DNA of 64,000 bases, taken from positions 124,001 through 188,000 of the forward strand of contig NZ_JBFRXP010000002.1 of assembly GCF_041146875.1 (NCBI RefSeq). Reading direction: 5' to 3'. The DNA is from Igneacidithiobacillus sp041146875 (lineage in GTDB: Bacteria > Pseudomonadota > Gammaproteobacteria > Acidithiobacillales > Acidithiobacillaceae). Positions within the stretch are counted from its first letter, which is position 1, and each line of letters opens with the position of its first letter. The notes under the pieces are model-generated. The model saw only the letters and a list, made by a program, of their open reading frames with translations. It made no database searches and was not told the origin of the DNA. Below are positions 16,748-25,284 of this stretch, one piece after another. The position numbers and the translations under genes were made by a program.

Positions 16748-17898
16748 TCGACCTGCTCAGCCGGGGCGAGGACAGCCGGCAGCAGTTCAAGGCGGACATG
16801 ACCAATGCTGATGCCTTGGCGGCAGAGATCGTGGCCTTCTGTAACACGGCTGGCGGGCGCATCTTCATTGGTGTGAACGACGACAGTTCGGTTCGGGGTC
16901 TGTCCGGAGCCGATGTTGCCCGTCTCAACCAGCTCATCGCCAACGCGGCCTCACAGGTTGTGCGTCCCGCCGTAAACCCGCTCACGGAAAACGTGCCACA
17001 TCCAAATGGCACAGTAATGGTTGTCTCCATTCCAGAGGGTGTCAACAAGCCCTACATGGACAAGAACGGCACCATCTGGGTGAAGAATGGTTCAGACAAG
17101 CGCCGCGCAACGTCGCGCGAGGAACTGCAGCGGCTGTTCCAGCAGGCGGGGTTGGTACACGCCGATGAAACGCCCGTGGCGGGCTTGAGTGCGGGCGATG
17201 TTGACATGCCCTATTTTGAAGGGTTCTTCGAGCAACAATTCGGCGAGCCGCTCGCCCAACATAACCAGCCGCTGCCGCAGTTGCTGAGCAACATGAACCT
17301 GATGAACCAGGGGCAGCTCAACGTGGCTGGCAGCCTGCTATTCGCCAGGGCACCGCAGTACGCACTACCTGCTTTCATCGTCAAGGCTGTCGCCTTTGTC
17401 GGCACGCAGATCGAGGACGAACGCTACATCGACAGCCGCGACATTACCGGCAAGCTGGCCGATGTCTTCCAGCAGACGCTGGGCTTCATCATCGCCAACA
17501 CCCGCGCCGCGCAGGGCGAGCAAGGATTCAACTCCCCGGGCTTGCCTGAGATCCCCCGTATCGTCTGGGAAGAGCTGGTCGCCAACGCCCTCATCCACCG
17601 CGACTACTTCGTCAGCGCTCCGGTGCGCGTGCTGGTCTTTGCGGATCGCGTCGAGATCATCAGCCCCGGCCACTTGCCTAACAACCTGACCATCGAGAAC
17701 ATCAAGGCCGGCAACTCCAACATGCGCAATCCCATCCTAGCCTCATTCGCGGCCAAGCTCCTTCCTTATCGCGGGCTAGGCAGTGGCCTTCTGCGCGTAA
17801 TTCGGGCCTGGCCGCAGATCGAACTCATCGATGATCGGGCCGGCAATCTGTTCAAGGCCATCGTGGCGCGGCCCAGTGTGCTGCAGGCGGCGGGATAA
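16729..17898 (+). CDS. AlbA_2 domain ATP-binding protein with C-terminal HATPase-like domain (389 aa)
   Basis: The N-terminal AlbA_2 (Schlafen-type) domain covers about 10-135: ESRQ-like SRQQFKADM, then EIVAFCNTAGGRIFIGVND. The C-terminal GHKL ATPase-like region includes ELVANALIHRDYF (about 283-295), VEIISPGHLPNNL, and GLGSGLLRVIRAWPQIEL. Proteins with this pair are usually annotated as ATP-binding or putative transcriptional regulators and several are linked to defence loci. As last gene of the operon it may be a regulator or an RNA/DNA-binding component. It begins 19 bases inside the preceding gene. The stop at 17896-17898 ends the operon. Confidence 0.88.
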   Translation: METTELIDLLSRGEDSRQQFKADMTNADALAAEIVAFCNTAGGRIFIGVNDDSSVRGLSGADVARLNQLIANAASQVVRPAVNPLTENVPHPNGTVMVVSIPEGVNKPYMDKNGTIWVKNGSDKRRATSREELQRLFQQAGLVHADETPVAGLSAGDVDMPYFEGFFEQQFGEPLAQHNQPLPQLLSNMNLMNQGQLNVAGSLLFARAPQYALPAFIVKAVAFVGTQIEDERYIDSRDITGKLADVFQQTLGFIIANTRAAQGEQGFNSPGLPEIPRIVWEELVANALIHRDYFVSAPVRVLVFADRVEIISPGHLPNNLTIENIKAGNSNMRNPILASFAAKLLPYRGLGSGLLRVIRAWPQIELIDDRAGNLFKAIVARPSVLQAAG

Positions 17899-18199
17899 TC
17901 AGTCTCTAACGCAGGGCACGCTAGGCAATTGCACTGAACATGGTATTTTTCATGGCATCGAAGATGCATGTGAGTACAAGTCAATGATTTTATTTTGTAA
18001 ATGTAATCTATCGACAATAGAGTGGGAATGATCGAGAAGCGTGTCCTGCATCACTGAGAAGCCTCCGGATAAGGAGGAAGGATCATCGTGCGGGTCACCA
18101 GTACATTGAAAGATAGCCCGAGCAGATATTCAGATTCTTGTTGAGCAGGTTGGCCCCGACGCTATCCTTTTTCCTGAGCCATAGCCGTTTGCTGGGTAC
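17899..18199. other. Intergenic region between defence operon and traG (301 bp)
   Basis: No gene seen. The AT-rich part (about 17980-18030) contrasts with the GC-rich genes on both sides and may hold the right end of the inserted operon. A small dyad CCTCC-N6-GGAGG lies at 18062-18077. No direct or inverted repeat shared with 7223-7428 was found by eye. Confidence 0.4.
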
Positions 18200-20623
18200 C
18201 TATGACGGCTTTCCCCCCAACATCCCTGTCATCCCGCTCTTGTCACCATGCCGGTCCAGACGCTGCTGGCTGGGCACCCAGGCATCCGCACCCCCGGCAG
18301 CCTCCAGCATTTCTGGCGGCAAATGCTTGCGTGTCTGTGCATAGAGTAGAGCGGTCTGTGCAATGGCTTTTTTGAAGTCTTCCGCCTCCGGATCGTCTTC
18401 CCCGGACATCTCCTGACCGTTGCCATCCTGATCCTCTGGAGCATTGTCTGTCGCCAGGGGCTCTATATGAGCACTACCCGTGGAACTTTCGCCGCCTGCA
18501 GTGCCGGCACCGTCCGCAGGCGCGGATGCCTGGGGGTCGATGAAGTCCCCTTCCTCCAGTTGGGGTTCGCTGTCCGGGGCTTTGGCGGTCAACACCCCGC
18601 CGTGGGCACCGAATATGGCAACATAATTCTTTGGCTTGCCAATTTTGTCACCATGCTCCGGCGGCGCAATTTTGGCCCGGTCGAGGAAAACCGGGTTTTT
18701 AAAGTACAGGATCTGGCGGCCATAGACGGGGGCAAAGCCCGCGACCAGAACCAGCATATCGCCGGCTTTGACGATGTCCGAACCCTGTTTGACCGGGCCG
18801 CGCAGCCGCAGGACTTCATCCGGGGTGAGCAGGTCGCGGCCCTGGTAGGTGATGGATCGGCTCTGCCCTTTGGGCGAAGGCAGGAGAGACCCCTCCAGGC
18901 TTTGTGTCGTATTTTCCATGGCAACGGTTTTTTTACCCAGCATTTTGGATACCCACTCGGCCGTGGTCACCTCGTTGGGCGCGTAGACCACGCGCACATG
19001 GCAGTTGTTGATGATGATCTGGCCGCCCGCCTTGCCGTAGGCGTGTGCTTCATCCTCCAACTGGCTCTTGTCCTGGGCGATGAGATACAGCTTGACGTTG
19101 TATCCGGCAAAGAAAGCAATCGCGTCCTGAAACACGTCCATCTTGCCGAGAGAAGGGAACTCGTCGAGCAGCAGCAACAAGGGATGCTTGCCCCGACATA
19201 CCATCCGTCCGCCCTTTTCAATGAGCCGGTCCTCACTCGTGAACTTGGAGGCGATCAGGTTGAGCACCAGGCGAATGAGGGGCTTTAGACGATTTTTGTC
19301 CTCTGGGGAGGTCACCAGATACAGGGATACCGGATGCTCCGCATCCTGCAGGTCCTGAATGTGGAAATCCGAGTATTCCGTCCATTCCGCCACGATGGGA
19401 TCCCGGTACAGGGACAGGAAGCTCATCATGGTGGAGATGACGCCCGACTTCTCGTTAGGAGCCTTGTTCAGCATTTCCTTGGCAGACTGGGCGATCACGG
19501 GATGCACTTTCACAGTGTTTCCGTGCTGATCCTTCCAGTGATAGCGGTTTTCGGGGTCGTGCTCCGTTGCCATCATCTTGTTAAATGCTTCATCCACGCC
19601 CCCTTGCAGGTTGGGGTCGTTCAGGAAGGCGGCCACCCCGCGCAAGGTCTTGTCGGGTTCGGCATACAGCACATGGAGAATGACCGACGTGAGCAGGGCG
19701 AAACCTGTTTTCTGCCAATGATCGTTCAGGCCCTTGCCGTCCGGGTCCACGATCATGGTAGCGATGTTCATCACGTCCTTTACCTCGAAGGGGGTGCCTA
19801 CCCGTATTTCTTCCAGGGGGTTGAAATGGCAGCACTGGTTTTTCTTGCCGAGATCGCCGTTGTTCGCCTCAACGCCTGCCGAGGGATCGGCGGCCATGCC
19901 GAATCCGGGGTTGAACTTAAGGATTTTCTGGCCGATGGTTTTTCGCCACCCCGCCGTCAGCAAATAATTCTCCCCCTTGATGTCATGCACCACGACGCTT
20001 TCCTGCCAACCGCCCAGAAGGGTCGGCAGGACCAGTCCCACCCCCTTGCCGGAGCGCGTGGGCGCAAAGGCAATGATGTGCTCTGCGCCGGCATGTTGCA
20101 GATATCGTGTCCGGTCCTGCGGGTCCGGGAAGCCCCCGACATAGCACACCCGAAGACTGGTTTGCTGCTTCCCGGCGGGGAGCAGAGCCATGTCTTTCAC
20201 TTCCTTTTGCGTCGCCCAATGGGCCGACCCGTGCAGATCGGTTTCGTACAGTTTCTTTTGCAGGCGCCCCGTGCGGATGAACTGCCAGATGCCCACGGCC
20301 AGCGTGGGGACCAGCGTGCCGGCCAGGGCCGCATAAGCGGCGCGTTGCATCATCGGGTAGGCATAAAAATGCCAATACGCTTTCCCCAGAGCCAGCGGTG
20401 AGTACACGTCCATCCCGAAGATGGGCTTACTCACATAGTGGGGAAAGAAATTGGCGGCATACGGGGCGATGAACCAGTCCACGCCCAGGCTGGACGCCAG
20501 ATAAGCCGAAAACACCCCCGTCATGGCAGTTGCCGCCATGCTGAGCACTGTGGCATTCCGGATTTTCTGCTGCATCCGGTAGTCGAGGACATTCTGGTCA
20601 GGTTGGTGAACACGCGCAGACAT
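18200..20623 (-). CDS. traG: TraG/VirD4-type conjugative coupling ATPase (807 aa)
   Basis: Type IV coupling protein that links the relaxosome to the mating-pore. The N-terminus holds membrane helices (about 25-50 and 95-120). Walker A is IIAFAPTRSGKGVGLVLPTL, and Walker B is LLLLLDEFPSLG followed by KMDVF. VYAPNEVTTAEWVSKMLGKK is also typical of the TraG family. Start ATG at 20623 is preferred over the upstream in-frame start at 20671 because AGGGAG precedes it. The last 100 residues are acidic and Pro/Ala rich. It is divergent from the helicase gene; the promoter area between them (20655-20718) has one GGCTATACC element for each direction. Confidence 0.93.
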   Translation of the reverse strand: MSARVHQPDQNVLDYRMQQKIRNATVLSMAATAMTGVFSAYLASSLGVDWFIAPYAANFFPHYVSKPIFGMDVYSPLALGKAYWHFYAYPMMQRAAYAALAGTLVPTLAVGIWQFIRTGRLQKKLYETDLHGSAHWATQKEVKDMALLPAGKQQTSLRVCYVGGFPDPQDRTRYLQHAGAEHIIAFAPTRSGKGVGLVLPTLLGGWQESVVVHDIKGENYLLTAGWRKTIGQKILKFNPGFGMAADPSAGVEANNGDLGKKNQCCHFNPLEEIRVGTPFEVKDVMNIATMIVDPDGKGLNDHWQKTGFALLTSVILHVLYAEPDKTLRGVAAFLNDPNLQGGVDEAFNKMMATEHDPENRYHWKDQHGNTVKVHPVIAQSAKEMLNKAPNEKSGVISTMMSFLSLYRDPIVAEWTEYSDFHIQDLQDAEHPVSLYLVTSPEDKNRLKPLIRLVLNLIASKFTSEDRLIEKGGRMVCRGKHPLLLLLDEFPSLGKMDVFQDAIAFFAGYNVKLYLIAQDKSQLEDEAHAYGKAGGQIIINNCHVRVVYAPNEVTTAEWVSKMLGKKTVAMENTTQSLEGSLLPSPKGQSRSITYQGRDLLTPDEVLRLRGPVKQGSDIVKAGDMLVLVAGFAPVYGRQILYFKNPVFLDRAKIAPPEHGDKIGKPKNYVAIFGAHGGVLTAKAPDSEPQLEEGDFIDPQASAPADGAGTAGGESSTGSAHIEPLATDNAPEDQDGNGQEMSGEDDPEAEDFKKAIAQTALLYAQTRKHLPPEMLEAAGGADAWVPSQQRLDRHGDKSGMTGMLGGKPS

Positions 20624-20654
20624 GAAGTGGGACTCCCTGAAAAGACTGACATCA

Positions 20655-20664
20655 GGGTATAGCC
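20655..20664 (-). promoter_or_regulatory. GGCTATACC element upstream of traG
   Basis: On the minus strand this reads GGCTATACCC and lies 31 bases before the traG ATG. It is preceded by CATGCTCT, close to the CATGGCT that precedes the copy at 2955. Confidence 0.55.
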
Positions 20665-20691
20665 AGAGCATGGGGCGATCGCCCTGGTGCC

Positions 20692-20726
20692 CTCACACAA
20701 CGGCAGGCGGCTATACCCACTGAGAA
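20692..20726 (+). repeat. 35-bp upstream repeat, copy 1 (before helicase gene)
   Basis: A 35-base stretch containing the GGCTATACCC element (20709-20718) and its upstream CACAACGGCAGGC. It is repeated at 22387-22421 with a single A/G difference. The element ends 30 bases before the proposed helicase start, so each copy is probably a promoter and leader for the gene that follows. Confidence 0.85.
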
Positions 20727-20748
20727 GTTGAACAGAGGAGTGGGCATT

Positions 20749-22428
20749 TTGGGTACTTTCAAGGCAACAGACGAGCAAACGGAGATTGTATCCCTGGCCT
20801 CGCTTGGGGCTTCGGTTTCGGTCAGCGCGTTTGCCGGCGCGGGCAAAACCTCCACACAGGTTCTGGTGGCCAAGGCGTTATTGGTAAAACGTCCCAACCG
20901 GACCATTCATTATTTCGCCTTCAACAAAACTATGGCCACAGAGGCTGCGGGGAAGTTTCCCGATGCGGTGAAAACATCCACTGCCCATTCCCTTGCTTAC
21001 AACGCTCCATTTAACGGAGCGGTGCTGGGCAACGCCTTTCGTGGACGGACGCGCTGCGGCAAGAGACTGCGGGATGCCGTGATCGCCAATCATGCCAGGC
21101 GGGTGGATGATCTCCGCGATTTTGGCCTGCAACCGGGTTCTGCCGTTTCCTGTATCCTGGAGACGGTCGGGAACTTCTGCTTTTCGGAAGACATGGCGAT
21201 CCTGCCTGCCCACGCGCCGCGTGAAACCGTGCGCGTCATTGCCGGCCTGAAAGGCGGAAAGGATGCGGCACGGGAGTTTGCCAAAACGGTCGCCGATGCA
21301 GCAGCAGAGGTGTGGCGGCGCATGTCCGATGTGCGCAGTGATTACCCGGCAACCGATGACGTGTATCTGAAATTGTGGGCCATGCACGGTGATTTCTCCG
21401 GGTTCGATGCCGTGCTTTTTGACGAAGCACAGGACGCGAACCCGGTCATGATCGGCGCGTTGAAAAAGATGCGCGATGCCGGAGCGCAAATCATTCTCGT
21501 CGGGGACCGGCATCAGAGTATTTATGGCTGGCGTGGCGCCGTGGACGCCATGAATCTGTTTGGTGATTTCCGGCAAGCGACCTTGACGGAATCCTTTCGG
21601 TTCGGGGAGAACATCGCGGCACCATCCCGCCTGTTTCTGGACGCGGCGGGGGAGCTTCTGGATCTGAAGGGGCGGAACCCAAACCCGGGTTTCCACAGCG
21701 ACAGCAAAAAGCACAATCACCATCCTGATGCCATTTTGTGTCGCAGCAATGCCGGGGTGATCTTCTCGGCCTTGCGCTACATCAAGTGCGGCAAGATGCC
21801 GTACATCGAAGGGGGAGGCGAGGCTGCGGCGAAACTGCTTTCCGCACTGCGTTCCCTTTATGAAGGACGTCCCGGATACGGGCACCCGGAGTTGTCCCTA
21901 TTCCATCATTGGGATGAGTTGGTCGATTATTCCGAGACGAAGGAAGGCGGGTCCTATCGCCCCTATGTGAAGATTGTGGAATCTCTGGTGAACGAGGAGC
22001 GCGGCGGTGACGGCGTTACCCGCCTTGGATGAGGCCGTCCATGCGTTGCGCGAGGGGGGACGGCCAAGTCTCGGCACTCGGGTTTCGTGACCATCAGTAC
22101 GCTACACAAAGCCAAGGGGCTGGAGTGGCCCTGTGTCCGCCTGGGAGAGGACTGGACCAAGACGAATCTGGCGACGAAGTACGAATACCTTGGGGGAAGC
22201 GGCGATGTTGAAACCGCATACGGGGTCAACCAGGAAAGCTACAAACTCCTGTATGTTGCCTGGACGCGGGCGCAGGAACGGCTGGAGACCAATGGCTTGC
22301 AGGCCGTCTATGAGGAGCAGGCGGAGTTGTTGCGGGATTTCCCGGTGACGCCAGAGATCAGAAAGAAGGCCTGGGAATACAGAAATCTCACACAACGGCA
22401 GGCGGCTATACCCGCTGAGAAAAGGTGA
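20749..22428 (+). pseudogene. UvrD/PcrA-like helicase, broken by two compensating frameshifts
   Basis: Superfamily 1 helicase: Walker A AFAGAGKTSTQ, motif II LFDEAQDAN, motif III ILVGDRHQSIYGWRGA, motif IV TLTESFRF, motif V TISTLHKAKGLEW and motif VI YVAWTRAQERL. The first part stops at a TGA at 22030-22032. Between about 22019 and 22083 the adjacent frame reads PALDEAVHALREGG, and the last two motifs are back in the original frame (from about 22084). Two opposite indels, one perhaps in the G-run at 22053-22058, would explain this, so it is either a pseudogene or a sequencing error. Start TTG at 20749 follows GAGGAG at 20735-20740; an in-frame TTG at 20728 is less likely. Confidence 0.8.
22387..22421 (+). 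repeat. 35-bp upstream repeat, copy 2 (before TraB gene)
   Basis: Near-identical copy of 20692-20726 (one mismatch). It overlaps the 3-prime end of the helicase gene and carries GGCTATACCC (22404-22413), which ends 32 bases before the TraB start. The two copies exactly bracket the helicase gene. Confidence 0.88.
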
Positions 22429-22445
22429 CGTCCCGAGGTGTGTCC

Positions 22446-23651
22446 ATGTTGCGATTTCCGTTTTCCCTGCTGTTGACCGCCGGCTGTGGCGCCTCCTGGA
22501 TGCTGCCCATCCACTGGCTCGGTCCCCTGCTTTCCCTGCTCTTCATAGGGCTCGTTCTCCTTCAGCAAAGCCGGATCACCCGCTACCTGGTAGCCTTTTC
22601 CTACTATGCGGCGGGCAGTGTGGGCCTGCTCCGGGGCGTGGCCGTCTTTTTTGATGCGCACGCGCCGATGTGGGAGGGAGCATTTCTGTGGCTCGGGTCG
22701 GCGGCCCTGCTGTCCGCCGGCTGGGCGTTTGTCGACAGACCCTGGAAGGCAGCGCTGGTACTGCTTCTTGACGCCTTGCCGCCCCTGGGCCTCTTTGACT
22801 GGCTTTCACCACTGTCATCGGCGGGTGTCCTCTTTCCTGGCATGGGGCTGAGTGGTCTGGTGGCTTTGGGGGTACTGTTTCTGATGGGGGAAGGCGGGTG
22901 GTGGCTGCGAACCCCAAAGGATCTGGACACCTTTGAGCTAAAGTTACGGCGTCTGGCGGCAACAACATTGCTCGGAATATCTATCCTGAGTAACAGCCTT
23001 GCGTTGCTTCCCAGGAATGTCCCACAGGGCTGGCAAGGTGTGGATCTCGACGTAGGCGAGGCCCCGCAATCCATTCTCGCCAACCAGACCCGCCATGCGG
23101 CCATTCTCCAGGAGGTTTTGGCTGCATCCGGTGCTCCGGATACCAAAGTGGTGCTGCTCCCAGAATCATTGGAAACGGATTGGGCAGGCAACGTCTGGGC
23201 CATCCAGCGCGCCATCCCTAAGGGGCAGATCTGGCTCGTGGGTATGAACGTGCCCAGAAGACCGGGCCTGGTGACAGATTCCATTGTGGCCCTGCGGCAT
23301 CAGGGACCGCCGCGCGTCCTCTTCAACTCCACTTTTCCGGTTCCCGTGTCCATGTGGCACCCCTGGCTGCGGGGAACAGGGTACACGGAAGCCAACAACG
23401 TAGGCTATTCAGCGGCCTGGTGGACGCCTGCACGCAACATTGAGGGTATCCGTGCTTGGGCCAGTATCTGCTACGACCAGCTCTTACCCTTCGTCTGGAT
23501 TGAGGGCGTCCTCCAGAACCCACAGGTGATCCTGCTGACCAACAACGAGTGGTGGGCGCAGGGAACGGGGATACCCGTTATCCAGGCTAACACCTCCTGG
23601 GCCTGGGGGCGGCTTATTGGCGCTCCGGCTATTGAGGCGGAGAATGCGTAG
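22446..23651 (+). CDS. traB: TraB-like conjugal transfer protein, nitrilase/Lnt-like (401 aa)
   Basis: The N-terminal 190 residues carry about six hydrophobic membrane segments. The C-terminal domain is of the carbon-nitrogen hydrolase/apolipoprotein N-acyltransferase type: VVLLPES (catalytic Glu), and ASICYDQLLPFVW with the catalytic Cys, followed by VILLTNNEWWA. This architecture matches TraB of Ti-type conjugative plasmids. Start ATG at 22446 has GAGGTG 7 bases upstream. It follows the second 35-bp repeat. The tail after WAWGRLIGAP is short (AIEAENA), so a few terminal residues may differ from relatives. Confidence 0.8.
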   Translation: MLRFPFSLLLTAGCGASWMLPIHWLGPLLSLLFIGLVLLQQSRITRYLVAFSYYAAGSVGLLRGVAVFFDAHAPMWEGAFLWLGSAALLSAGWAFVDRPWKAALVLLLDALPPLGLFDWLSPLSSAGVLFPGMGLSGLVALGVLFLMGEGGWWLRTPKDLDTFELKLRRLAATTLLGISILSNSLALLPRNVPQGWQGVDLDVGEAPQSILANQTRHAAILQEVLAASGAPDTKVVLLPESLETDWAGNVWAIQRAIPKGQIWLVGMNVPRRPGLVTDSIVALRHQGPPRVLFNSTFPVPVSMWHPWLRGTGYTEANNVGYSAAWWTPARNIEGIRAWASICYDQLLPFVWIEGVLQNPQVILLTNNEWWAQGTGIPVIQANTSWAWGRLIGAPAIEAENA

Positions 23652-24182
23652 GGGTACGGAAATGTACTGCGGCGGTGAATGCTGCGCCCATCGGTTGTGT
23701 GCCCGTGCTGCGGCGCGCCAATGTGAGTGGTGCGGCGACGAGTGCCGCCGGTCTCGCCGTCACCACACAACGCGGGGACGAGCGAGGTCGTGGCCGTGTA
23801 ACGCTATCGACCCGGTTACGCCAACGCGCCGTTCGGCGCCACGGTCGTGCTCGGTACATGAACTAGGCATCAGTGGCCGCCTGAGAAGTACGGGAATCTA
23901 TGGTAGTAAAGATGTGCAGCAGTCAGAAAGAAGGAAATTTACGCCGAAAGGCGGTGAATGATGAGACGATGAAAGGGCATGGCGTGATTCAGAGAGGCCA
24001 AGAAACGTTTCTTATTAGCCGATCTTTTTTCAAAGGGTTGGCTGCACAGCGCCATTAATCTTGTCAAGTTCTTTCGCCAGAAGAAAACCTGCGAAGCAAA
24101 GCTTAATGTCTAATCCAGAGGTTATCAAGCTCCTGTCGAAGATTATGAAAAAACTGTTTTGTCTCTGTGCAGACTCGGCGTC
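23652..24182. other. Gene-poor tract between TraB gene and IS (531 bp)
   Basis: No convincing gene. A plus-strand frame from about 23662 would encode a Cys-rich peptide (MYCGGECCAHRLC and QCEWCGDEC) with no clear ribosome binding site and Arg-rich, non-native looking continuation; I do not call it. The composition becomes AT-rich from about 23900 to the IS end. Confidence 0.4.
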
Positions 24183-24470
24183 TGTCAAGGTAGTTGTCGC
24201 TTCTCCCATTTTTTAAGCCGCCTTTTTATCCTGCCGCTGCGGGTTCAGATCTACCGCCCCGACGGGTGTCCAATTGCNNNNNNNNNNNNNNNNNNNNNNN
24301 NNNNNNNNNNNNNNNNNNNNNNNNNNNNNNNNNNNNNNNNNNNNNNNNNNNNNNNNNNNNNNNNNNNNNNNNNNNTACGTTCTGCTGAGTAATGTTTCAT
24401 CTCGATAATCCACTTTCCGCCCCCACCCTACGCCTGACTCCATTTCAGAGAGGCGACAACTACCCTGACA
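24183..24470 (-). mobile_element. IS3-like insertion sequence, interior replaced by 98 N
   Basis: Terminal inverted repeats are TGTCAAGGTAGTTGTCGC (24183-24200, plus strand) and its partner at 24453-24470 (reads TGTCAGGGTAGTTGTCGC on minus), 17 of 18 matching and starting with TG as in IS3-family elements. On the minus strand the right side opens a frame MKHYSAER at 24400, typical of a transposase start. The left side closes a frame NWTPVGAVDLNPQ..KKAA at 24213, typical of an IS3-family transposase end. The N run (24278-24375) therefore hides most of an IS. Flanking bases (cggcgtc on the left, ccgggggg on the right) show no target-site duplication. Confidence 0.8.
24278..24375. other. Assembly gap (98 N)
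   Basis: Run of N. Its position inside an IS suggests a repeat-induced break joined by scaffolding; its true length is unknown and would be close to a kilobase if one IS copy fills it. Confidence 0.98.
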
Positions 24471-24569
24471 CCGGGGGGACTCCTATTGCTCTCATAGTGA
24501 GGAAAACCCCCCACTATGGCACATCCATGCCGTTACGGGGTGGGGATTCCCATCCCATTGCTTACCAGA

Positions 24570-25007
24570 CTACGACGGAATTTTGTCTTGCCCGATCACG
24601 AATATCGCGATGCCACGACTAGAGTTGTTTCCGAAGTCCTTGATAGACAAATTGTTTGAACCAGTAGCTTCTTGATCGGGATTGGTGTTGCTTTCCCGGA
24701 TCAAATTAGTGAATGGAGGATTGCTGCTATATTCCAAGGTTGTAGTTACCTGGACCGTAAGTCCTGTCCCTGCACAATAAAAGTGCATAGTAGCGTTAAT
24801 AGACGGAGTACTTTGCATAATATAGATGGCGGTGGGGTTCACACTAAAAAAACCATCCTGCTCAAACTCAACGTACCCAGGACCGCTGGCATCCTGAGCT
24901 GGAATGGTTGATGGCCATGCATCATCCAAATTTTCGCTATTTACAGAGTCAAGCGTCATCTTGTAGGGAGTGCAGTTATATATTTGAAAAGTCTGGTTAA
25001 ACGACAT
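24570..25007 (-). CDS. Unknown beta-rich protein (145 aa) near AidA-like gene
   Basis: Begins MSFNQTFQIYNCTPYKM. Strand-rich and Ser/Thr/Asn rich, without signal peptide or membrane segment. The pattern N-x-T-x-x-x-M-x-L followed by P-S-T-I-P-A-Q-D and Y-V-E-F-E-Q-D-G-F loosely recalls single-domain beta-sandwich proteins such as aegerolysins or Bacillus crystal protein ET79, but this is a weak impression, not an assignment. A strong ribosome binding site (AAAGGAG, 7-base spacing) precedes the ATG, which argues for a real, well-expressed gene. Low GC compared with the conjugative and chromosomal genes suggests recent acquisition. Confidence 0.6.
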   Translation of the reverse strand: MSFNQTFQIYNCTPYKMTLDSVNSENLDDAWPSTIPAQDASGPGYVEFEQDGFFSVNPTAIYIMQSTPSINATMHFYCAGTGLTVQVTTTLEYSSNPPFTNLIRESNTNPDQEATGSNNLSIKDFGNNSSRGIAIFVIGQDKIPS

Positions 25008-25243
25008 TGTGTTTTCTCCTTTAAGTATGGCTGCGGTTTACCATTAAAAACGTACAGAAATGCTTGTTCTCAATATGGTTGTAAACATATCGTTGTTATG
25101 ACAACAACATAACAGATTAAACCAGTAATGCTAGACAAATAATCATAGCAAAATCCATGGCTTGATGTCACTTCGCGCAACCTGCTCTTCGAAATGATCT
25201 GCAATACCATGAAATAAACATTTCTTACAACTGTTATCCTATC
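25008..25243. other. AT-rich leader region (236 bp)
   Basis: No gene seen. It would contain the promoter of the leftward 145-aa gene. An ACAACGTTGT-like AT-rich stretch (about 25080-25110) and long A/T runs are present, but no site could be assigned. Confidence 0.35.
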
Positions 25244-25269
25244 AGCCCATCGCCAGATGGCGATGGGCT
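25244..25269 (-). terminator. Perfect 12-bp hairpin just after aidA-like gene
   Basis: AGCCCATCGCCA-GA-TGGCGATGGGCT forms a perfect 12-bp stem with a 2-base loop, 15 bases past the aidA-like stop. The T-tract on the minus strand is poor, so it may act as a 3-prime stabiliser or a weak terminator. Confidence 0.55.
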
Positions 25270-25284
25270 TGTTGCATAGCAGGC

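Noticed and set aside
19334..20401. 355-codon plus-strand frame opposite traG
   Set aside because: Overlaps the full traG domain on the other strand and has no recognisable motif.
22005..22090. Programmed ribosomal frameshift in the helicase gene
   Set aside because: Two shifts in opposite directions and no slippery heptamer with a downstream structure; indels or sequencing errors are simpler.
23662..23961. Cys-rich small frame (MYCGGECC...) possibly a zinc-binding peptide
   Set aside because: No ribosome binding site, Arg-rich non-native continuation and a region without other gene signals; the Cys pattern is probably chance.
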